Of a stretch of 64,000 bases of DNA, positions 58,801-64,000 are shown piece by piece. Source of the stretch: Kribbella sp. CA-293567 (GTDB lineage: Bacteria > Actinomycetota > Actinomycetes > Propionibacteriales > Kribbellaceae). A model generated the notes under the pieces. It saw nothing but the letters and a program-made list of their open reading frames with translations, made no database searches and was not told the DNA's origin. The position numbers and the translations under genes are program-made. The DNA lies in the NCBI RefSeq assembly GCF_027627575.1, contig NZ_CP114065.1, positions 4,278,001-4,342,000 of the forward strand, in the 5' to 3' direction. The stretch's first letter is position 1; each line of letters opens with the position of its first letter.

Positions 58801-61134
58801 GGCGGCGTCACCCGGAAGCGGGGTGATCGGACCGGTGTCCGCGTCGGCGATCGGCGGGATCACGCCGGTGTCGTCGTCGGAGGCGACCGCGTCGGCGGTG
58901 GGCGCGGCGAACCCGTCGGCGTCAACGGGCGGGGCGAGCGCCTCAGTGTCGGCGGGCGGGGTGAGCGCCTCGGTGTCAACAGGCGAGGTGAGCCCCTCGG
59001 TGTCAACAGGCGGAGTGAGCGCCTCAGTGTCGGCGGGCGGGGTGAGCGCCTCGCTGTCGGCAGGCGGCACGATCGCGTCGGTGAAGGCGACGGGAGCGAT
59101 GACGCCGGTGTCGTCGAAGGGCAAGTAGGCGGCGGTCGCATCTACGTCGTGGCCGGACGGCGAGGCGACCGCACGGTCCGCGAACGGCGAGACGCTCGTA
59201 CCCGCGCCGGACGAGCCGGTGGTGTGAGCACCAGGTGGGGAGGTGGTCGCGTGGTTGCCCGGCGGTGAGGTGCTCGCGCCGTAACCGCGAGGCTCGCTGC
59301 TCGCGTGATCGTCGGCAGCCGCAGTGCTCGCGTCGTTGCCCGGCGGCGAGGTGGTCGCCTGGTTGCCCGGCGGCGAGGTGCTCGCGCCGTAACCGCGAGG
59401 CGCGCTGCTCGCGTGATCGTCGGCAGCCGCGGTGCGCGCGTCGGAGTCGGGATGTGCGGTGCCCGCGCCGGAGTCGGGACGCGCGGTGCTCGCGCCGGAG
59501 TCGGGATGCGCGGTGCTCGCGTGGGTGTCGGGGTTTGCGCGGGCGTCAGTGGTCGCGGTCGCATCGGGGGTGGCTGTGGTGTCCTGGGTCAGGGACTCGT
59601 CCGGGACTGCTGCGATCTCGCTGGTGGCGTCGTCGGCTGACCAGGACGGCTGATCCGGCGCGTTGCGGATGACGTCCGGTACGTACGTCGCTGCGGCCGG
59701 TGCGTCGGCGAAGAGGCTGGCGTAGAAGTCTTCGCCGTCGTCGACAGGGCCGCCTACTCGCGGTGGCTCGGCGGCAGGGAGCGGGCGGTCGGCCGATGCG
59801 TCGGGGTGAGTACCGGCATCCGGTACGGGCTCGTGGCTCGGGTCGGTCGACGACCGGGCCTCTGGCGTGTACGGCGGGCGCGGATAGCCGTCAGTGCCCG
59901 CATCCGGCGCATACGGCGGACGCGGGTAGCCATCGGCACCAGGAGCCGGGGCGTATGGCACTGCGGCGGGGTACGCCGACTGGTTGGCGTCGGCGGGACC
60001 AAGCGCTGAGCGGTCAGCCGCAGGCCCGGGGGTGTAAGGAGCAGCGTCGGACCAACTGTTGGAGCGCGGGGCGGGATCTTCGTGCTTGCGGCGACGGAAC
60101 AGCCGGGGCTTCTTGGCCACTACGCCGTACGCGTCCGCGCCGCTATCGGTGTCGTCCGGCGGGTCCGGGGCGGGTTCCGGCGTGATGGGTGACTCAGGGG
60201 CCGGGGCGAAAGGTGAGTGGGGACGGAAGGGCGGCTCGGTGGTGAGCGGTGGTTCGGGAGTGAAGGGTTCCGGGTCAGCCGCGTAGGGCTGGTGCCGGCC
60301 GGCGTACGGGTCGGGGCCGCCGATGATCAGGTTGGAGTCGTCGTCACCGATCGGCTGGCCGGTGAACGGGCTGATGCCGGGCGGGACGAGGACGGACTCT
60401 TCCTCGCTGTCCTCGTCGTCGACCTCGGCAGGATCAGCGCTGAACCCGCCAGGGCTCGCCGGGGAGGCCGGCTCGGGCACCGGCTGGCTGACGGAGTTCC
60501 CGTCGAACTCGGCCGCGGCGGCCAGCGCCGCGCTGAGATCAGGCTGCTGCGGCGAATGCGGCCCGATCCCGAGCGCGGTGAACAACTCCCCCAGCGACTC
60601 CGCCGTGACGCCGGTAGTCGCCGCGGTACGGATCAGCCGCACGCCGACTGGCAGCAGCTCGTCCAGCCCACCGAGATAGTCGGCCCATTCGGCCGCCCAC
60701 TCGATCATCTCTCGGGCGGCTTCCTCGTCCGAGGTGATCCATTCGCCGATCGGCAGGAACCCGTCGTCGAGCGGCTGCCACGGATCCCCCGGGTACGACG
60801 CACGCGCCCAGGTCCCGTTGAAGCTGCCGTAGACGAACCCCAGCTCGCCTGCCGCCATCCGGCGCTTGACCTCCGGCTGGCCGATCCAGCCGGGCGCGCC
60901 GGCCAGCAGGTCCGCCGCGGCGGTCTGCGTGTGCTGCGTGTGGAACCCGAAGAGCACCGCGCGGCCGCCGTCGAGCCGGGCCATCCGCAGGTCGCTGCCG
61001 GTCTCGTCCTGGTGGTACCAGCCGTGCTCGTCGGCGTACCACCGGCGGTCGAAGCCGGTGGCATGGGCGACCGCGGCGAGGGCGCTCCAGCGAGCGCGCA
61101 ACTCCTCCGGGTCGTCCAGGTCGACGAGCGGCAT
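55819..61134 (-). CDS. Giant 1771-residue protein with globular ends and a disordered repeat-rich middle
   Basis: Residues 1 to about 205 form a Trp/Tyr-rich globular domain (RWYADEHGWYHQDETGSD, GSFNGTWARASYPGDPW, WAAEWADYLGG). Residues about 1600-1771 form a second one (FTIQVQVLDPASPSYRFDLEP, LLSELIGDLW, DRWYDSVPDWWDNP). The ~1400 residues between are rich in Asp, Glu, Ala, Pro, Ser and Thr, nearly free of aromatics, and include 9-, 10-, 16- and 36-residue repeats. There is no signal peptide or membrane helix, so it is probably cytoplasmic. I do not recognise either domain with certainty; the C-terminal one faintly recalls immunity-type folds. It runs directly into the LLM gene. Confidence 0.85.
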   Translation of the reverse strand: MPLVDLDDPEELRARWSALAAVAHATGFDRRWYADEHGWYHQDETGSDLRMARLDGGRAVLFGFHTQHTQTAAADLLAGAPGWIGQPEVKRRMAAGELGFVYGSFNGTWARASYPGDPWQPLDDGFLPIGEWITSDEEAAREMIEWAAEWADYLGGLDELLPVGVRLIRTAATTGVTAESLGELFTALGIGPHSPQQPDLSAALAAAAEFDGNSVSQPVPEPASPASPGGFSADPAEVDDEDSEEESVLVPPGISPFTGQPIGDDDSNLIIGGPDPYAGRHQPYAADPEPFTPEPPLTTEPPFRPHSPFAPAPESPITPEPAPDPPDDTDSGADAYGVVAKKPRLFRRRKHEDPAPRSNSWSDAAPYTPGPAADRSALGPADANQSAYPAAVPYAPAPGADGYPRPPYAPDAGTDGYPRPPYTPEARSSTDPSHEPVPDAGTHPDASADRPLPAAEPPRVGGPVDDGEDFYASLFADAPAAATYVPDVIRNAPDQPSWSADDATSEIAAVPDESLTQDTTATPDATATTDARANPDTHASTAHPDSGASTARPDSGAGTAHPDSDARTAAADDHASSAPRGYGASTSPPGNQATTSPPGNDASTAAADDHASSEPRGYGASTSPPGNHATTSPPGAHTTGSSGAGTSVSPFADRAVASPSGHDVDATAAYLPFDDTGVIAPVAFTDAIVPPADSEALTPPADTEALTPPVDTEGLTSPVDTEALTPPADTEALAPPVDADGFAAPTADAVASDDDTGVIPPIADADTGPITPLPGDAADTSPGAYSNLASAPSPPSISPSAASEWPADTSAGLGVEEAPEARQSPRPSEAQRARQLDKAEQAPQLHQAFAPQPGEATARPFDDAIVGQPDEARAPRFDDAIVGQPDEARARRFDEPTGGQSDEATARQFDDAAESRYAGDSSQHPEPTQPGDLRDAHATPGPLDEQTHYIGDPADHSALSPELQNAVTRSQPVYEPDQRSQEADEYEANARFDKSADGQNTRAGDESPESSEPDAWVEDEEHPETSTGAAGRLQTTAAADAEVPAEPEPEPKPALPRALAQRDWVGGAWINGVWIEDVAAYLEAQNAAGPAKSAEAEAPTEPITQLPPESPAEHPSDVEEESHRPADDPLTLQHVPDADTPDDRPLVLHEAPDAAASDTRALTSQHAPDADTSDTDPLTLQHAPAADTSDMSDEDEPALGHVSDADTSDTYGEDQLTPWHAPDGDTSGAVPPGVERAPDADAGVFAGAEQETSAVEQLPDADGSAAAAEELPAEHHALGVEAYADPAEQLPPADYAPNGDRIDASSESLQRDDPTDGDPRSEDLLEESRARGFGESGAQEVESAEEELNQPDRDSPAGSSEHVEAPAGELTSVVPAEERLVTESATGDARSTDDEVEQHSASTIPEGQPQVEDEAPTAEIAAISDEDLENEYYAGGSPFAPQARDLPPGGFSSLEPLDDLDYRLGDEDFHDQIIGEADWTADQLGDSPEPAATEVTAQFEAVRDLDPQPADGPRADDLQGDDLRAGAETAESDQPADESEAPVEQIAQAEAAAETRAPSVDQPGGQPDDQPSDQSEDQLTERPEKLVVPDEGGGAVAIPGLGVVGNDGPRVEPLPGSIEEAMRAEVERPRPRPKKTAAFDALHDWCRARTKVVPSGFTIQVQVLDPASPSYRFDLEPPEVDDPQYAAELLSELIGDLWIAESESEQGGWLFARIDVAGRTMRIDRWYDSVPDWWDNPIESRLDVHGLVRRLNGRGPDWQPSYLEKLYTTAR
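58393..58584 (-). repeat. 48-bp tandem repeats in the giant gene
   Basis: About four units of 48 bp (16 residues) with the protein pattern FDDAIVGQPDEARAxR; matching positions are 58441, 58489 and 58537. In frame and therefore tolerated. Outer units are diverged. Confidence 0.8.
58919..59080 (-). repeat. 27-bp tandem repeats in the giant gene
   Basis: Six units of exactly 27 bp (9 residues, pattern DTEALTPPx) start at 58919, 58946, 58973, 59000, 59027 and 59054. The units differ by only a few bases, so the array is recent. Confidence 0.88.
59249..59520 (-). repeat. 108-bp duplication and 30-bp repeats in the giant gene
   Basis: A 108-bp unit (36 residues, containing PRGYGASTSPPGN) is duplicated in tandem; for example GTAACCGCGA falls at 59281 and 59389. 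It is followed at about 59430-59520 by three 30-bp units (pattern PDSGASTAxx). Both keep the reading frame. Confidence 0.85.
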
Positions 61135-61239
61135 CGGGTCTCCTGCTCAGTGCCAGTTCGGCAATTTCCTGCCGAACAGATCCGGCCAGACGAATCCAGG
61201 CCAGAACGGTACCCGAGACCACCTCACCCAGCCAGGCCC

Positions 61240-62409
61240 CTAGGCAGGTCGCGGTTCGAGCACAGCCACGCACTCTATGTGATGCGTCATCCCGAACAAG
61301 TCGAACGCCCGCAACGAGCTGACGCCGTACCCGAGGGCGCCGAAGGTCTTCAGGTCACGCGCCAGCGCTGCCGGGTCGCAGGCCACGTACGCGATCTTCC
61401 GTGGCGACAGCGCCGCGATCCGCCGTACGACGTCCTTGCCCGCGCCCGTCCGCGGCGGGTCGAGCACGACCAGGTCGACCGACTCCAGCCCCTGCCCGGC
61501 CGCGGTGTTCAGCACCTTGGCGACGTCGCCGGCCTCCAGCGTCACTTCCGGCAGGTCGTGCAGGTTCCGCCGGGCGTTCTTCACCGCGTCCTTGCTACCC
61601 TCGACAGCCAGTACTGCGCACCCCGCCTGCGCCAGGAAGGCCGCGAACAGCCCCACTCCGGAGTAGAGGTCCAGTGCGGTCTCACCGTCGCGGGGCTCCA
61701 ACCCGGCCAGTACTGCGTCGACCAACGTCTCCGGAGCCGCCGGGTGGGCCTGCCAGAAGCCGTTGGCCTCCACCCGGAAGCGCCGGTTCCGTACGACCTC
61801 TACAACCCGGCCACCCGAGTTGTCGTCGGTCAGCACGGCCGTCTTGCCCTCCGACGACACCACTGCCTTCACCGAGGACGCCTCTGGCCACTGCTCGTGC
61901 AGCACCTCCGGGGCGCCCGGATGCGCGATCAGGCACTTGTCGATCTGCACCAGGTCGTGGGAGCGGTGCGCGTACATGCCGGGCCGGCCGTCGACGACGG
62001 CGTACCGCATCCGGGTACGCCAGCCGAGGCCGTCGTCGCCGGGCGACTCCATCACGATGGCCCGCTCGATGCCGCCGATCCGCCGCAGCGTATCCGACAC
62101 GACTGTCGCCTTCAGCCGGCGCTGCTCGACGATGTTGGCGTGCTGGAAGTCGCAGCCGCCGCACAGGCCGGGCCCGGCGTACGGGCAGGGTGGTTCGATC
62201 CGTTGCGGCGATGGCGTCAGCACCTCCACCGCGTCGGCCCGGAGGTACTTCGTGGTCTGCTCGGTCACGCGGGCGCGCACCAGTTCCCCTGGTAGCGCGT
62301 GCCGGACGAAGACGACCTGGCCCTCGTGGCGCGCGACACAGTGCCCGCCGTGCGCCACCGGCCCGACCTCGAGCTCCAGCAGCGTCCCGACGATCTGCTC
62401 TGCCGTCAC
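61240..62409 (-). CDS. TrmA/RlmD-type RNA (uracil-C5-)methyltransferase
   Basis: A 389-residue class I SAM-dependent RNA methyltransferase. An N-terminal TRAM domain (about 1-55) is followed by the [4Fe-4S] Cys cluster (CPYAGPGLCGGCDFQH). The SAM domain has LDLYSGVGLFAAFLA and DPPRTGAGKDV, with the catalytic Cys in YVACDPAALARDL. Target (23S rRNA or tRNA uridine) is not decided by sequence alone. GTG 62409 follows AGGAGA and overlaps the stop of the upstream permease (GTGA); longer in-frame sequence upstream is non-coding. Confidence 0.93.
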   Translation of the reverse strand: MTAEQIVGTLLELEVGPVAHGGHCVARHEGQVVFVRHALPGELVRARVTEQTTKYLRADAVEVLTPSPQRIEPPCPYAGPGLCGGCDFQHANIVEQRRLKATVVSDTLRRIGGIERAIVMESPGDDGLGWRTRMRYAVVDGRPGMYAHRSHDLVQIDKCLIAHPGAPEVLHEQWPEASSVKAVVSSEGKTAVLTDDNSGGRVVEVVRNRRFRVEANGFWQAHPAAPETLVDAVLAGLEPRDGETALDLYSGVGLFAAFLAQAGCAVLAVEGSKDAVKNARRNLHDLPEVTLEAGDVAKVLNTAAGQGLESVDLVVLDPPRTGAGKDVVRRIAALSPRKIAYVACDPAALARDLKTFGALGYGVSSLRAFDLFGMTHHIECVAVLEPRPA

Positions 62410-64000
62410 CTGTCTCCTGAACTCTTGCGCGCGCCGCGCCGTACTTGGCCGGCTACGCGGTCTTCCCGGTCCTGTCGCTCCTCGGCTGCCTGGGACGAGA
62501 CCAGCTGGTAAGGAACCGACGTGACCATCACACCAGGTGTGAACAAGAGCCTGCCCTTGAGCCGTAGCGCGCTCTGGTTGTGCAGGATGTGCTCCCACCA
62601 GTGACCGACGACGTACTCGGGGATGTAGACCATGACCACATCCCGCGGTGACTGCCGGCGGATGTCTCGAACGTACTGCACGATGGGGCGAGTGATCTCC
62701 CGGTACGGCGACGCGAGGCGCTTGAGCGGCACCGGGATGTCCCGTGCCTCCCACTCGGCCTGCAGCAGCTCCGACTCGTCCCGGTCGACGTCCACCGTGA
62801 CCGCTTCGAGCATGTACGGCCGGGCCGCCTTGGCGAACGCCAGCGCCCGCAGGGTCGGCTTGTGGAGCTTGGAGACCAGCACGATCGAGTGCACCCGGGC
62901 CGGCAGCATCAGCTGATCGCTGGCGTCCACCGCCATCTCCCGGCCGACCGTGTCGTAGTGCTTGCGGATGCCCTTCATCATCACGAACAGCACGGCCATC
63001 GCGATGATCGCGATGTAGGCGCCGTGGGTGAACTTGGTGACCAGGACGATCACCAGCACGGTGCCGGTCAGTGACAGGCCGACCGTGTTGATCACCCTCG
63101 AGCGGACCATCCGGTGGCGCTTGGCCGGGTCGGTCTCGGTCTTCAGGTGCCGGGTCCAGTGCCGGATCATGCCGAACTGGCTGAGCGTGAAGGAGACGAA
63201 CACCCCGACGATGTAGAGCTGGATCAGCTTGGTGACCTCGGCGTCGAAGGCGATGATCAGGCCGATCGCGCACAGCGCCAGCAACACGATCCCGTTGCTG
63301 TAGGCCAGCCGGTCGCCGCGGGTGTGCAGCTGCTTGGGCAGGAAGCCGTCCTTGGCCAGGATCGAGGCCAGTACCGGGAAGCCGTTGAACGCGGTGTTGG
63401 CCGCCAGCACCAGGATCAGCATGGTCGCGCCGATCACCAGGTAGAAGCCGGGCGGGAAGTTGGAGAAGACCGAGTCGCTGATCTGGCCGATCACGGTCTT
63501 CTGGACGTAGGAGTCACCGACCGGCTCCCCGTCGCGGTACAGCTGGGCGTGCGGGTCCTCGGCGAACCGCAGGTGGATCTTCGACGCGAGGTACAGGATG
63601 CTCATCAGCATCGTGATCGCGATCGCGCCGAGCAGCAGCAGGGTGGTGGCGGCGTTCTTGCTCTTCGGTTTGCGGAACGCCGGTACGCCGTTGCTGATCG
63701 CCTCGACCCCGGTCAGCGCCGCGCAGCCCGACGAGAACGCGCGCGCCAGCAGGAACGCCGCCGCGACCCCGCTGAACACCTCGTGGCCCGGCTCGGGCCG
63801 CACCTCGAAGCCGGCGCTCTCGGCCATCGGCAGGGTGCCCAGGGTGAGCCGGATGACGCCCCAGATCGCCATCCCGACGATGGCGGCCATGAAGATGTAG
63901 GTCGGGATCGCGAACAGCGCGCCGGACTCCCGGACGCCGCGCAGGTTCAGCGCGGTGAGCAGCAGGATCAGCCCGACCGCGAGCGCCACCTCGTGGCCGG
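62406..64000 (-). CDS. KimA-like APC-superfamily potassium permease (5' end outside window)
   Basis: The last ~531 residues of a transporter; the frame is still open at 64000. At least eight membrane helices are followed, from about 62970 down, by a cytoplasmic domain with VDVDRDESELLQAEW and the conserved end GHWWEHILHNQSALRLKGRL and VTSVPYQL. That tail is characteristic of KimA/YdaO-like proteins, known in Bacillus as K+/H+ symporters controlled by c-di-AMP. Amino-acid transport is the alternative. Its stop overlaps the RNA methyltransferase start, so the two are co-translated. Confidence 0.87.
   Translation of the reverse strand, partial: GHEVALAVGLILLLTALNLRGVRESGALFAIPTYIFMAAIVGMAIWGVIRLTLGTLPMAESAGFEVRPEPGHEVFSGVAAAFLLARAFSSGCAALTGVEAISNGVPAFRKPKSKNAATTLLLLGAIAITMLMSILYLASKIHLRFAEDPHAQLYRDGEPVGDSYVQKTVIGQISDSVFSNFPPGFYLVIGATMLILVLAANTAFNGFPVLASILAKDGFLPKQLHTRGDRLAYSNGIVLLALCAIGLIIAFDAEVTKLIQLYIVGVFVSFTLSQFGMIRHWTRHLKTETDPAKRHRMVRSRVINTVGLSLTGTVLVIVLVTKFTHGAYIAIIAMAVLFVMMKGIRKHYDTVGREMAVDASDQLMLPARVHSIVLVSKLHKPTLRALAFAKAARPYMLEAVTVDVDRDESELLQAEWEARDIPVPLKRLASPYREITRPIVQYVRDIRRQSPRDVVMVYIPEYVVGHWWEHILHNQSALRLKGRLLFTPGVMVTSVPYQLVSSQAAEERQDREDRVAGQVRRGARKSSGDR

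Noticed and set aside
58393-59520. Regular repeats as a possible CRISPR array
   Set aside because: Units of 27, 30, 48 and 108 bp are directly adjacent without unique spacers and stay in one coding frame, so they are protein repeats.

Overview
The window is very GC-rich DNA from an actinobacterium. Gene content points to the Kribbella/Nocardioidales part of the phylum, inferred from protein character and not from a search. Indicators are: actinobacterial-only families (DUF3000, DUF3099, DUF3558); coproporphyrin-type haem genes including hemQ; an F420-type LLM oxidoreductase; a stand-alone LigD polymerase domain; and many Tat- or Sec-exported hydrolases. Genes are tightly packed on both strands, with frequent ATGA/GTGA/TTGA overlaps. 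No stretch longer than about 210 bases lacks a gene. I saw no rRNA, tRNA, CRISPR array, prophage or insertion sequence, so this looks like ordinary chromosome.

Region 1 (1-6.4 kb): the end of cyanophycinase and a full cyanophycin synthetase (cphB-cphA), then a copper chaperone lipoprotein coupled to a Tat-exported Dyp peroxidase, and convergent small secreted and membrane proteins. Region 2 (6.4-10 kb, minus strand): fabG-fabI coupled to a Mur-ligase protein that looks like CphA without its ATP-grasp domain, then dodecin. Region 3 (10-18 kb): DUF3099, a small Cys protein, moaA, SURF1, an SDR without the usual catalytic Tyr/Lys, a tandem repeat, LigD polymerase, a thermolysin-like protease and msrB. 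Region 4 (17.3-25 kb): hemE-hemY-hemQ-VOC, DUF3000-RNase D, and a stress/hydrolase operon (gpx, dienelactone hydrolase, hypothetical). Region 5 (25-28.5 kb): a fatty-acid beta-oxidation pair (thiolase and FadB-like).

Region 6 (28.5-36.2 kb, minus strand): dxs followed by three paralogous membrane-anchored or exported gluzincin-type metallopeptidase-like proteins, with an amino-acid permease between the second and third. Region 7 (36.4-44.4 kb): two DUF402 paralogues flanking a LamG protein and rmlB, an exported alpha/beta hydrolase, and a CPA1 antiporter fused to a UBP zinc finger and coupled to a HIT protein. Region 8 (44.4-50.5 kb): a PhoD alkaline phosphatase divergent from a subtilase with PKD-like repeats. 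An 11-bp-spaced direct-repeat array resembling a PHO box lies between them. HEAT-repeat and DUF3558 proteins follow.

Region 9 (50.6-64 kb, minus strand): aconitase; a Fic protein with a C-terminal winged helix and a strong palindrome plus third half-site at its promoter; an LLM oxidoreductase; a 1771-residue protein with two globular ends and a very long repeat-rich disordered middle; a TrmA/RlmD-type RNA methyltransferase; and a KimA-like potassium permease running off the right edge.

The most unusual items are the ATP-grasp-less CphA relative, the giant repeat protein, the Fic-wHTH gene with its palindromic operator, the metallopeptidase triplet, and the PHO-like array shared by phoD and the subtilase.
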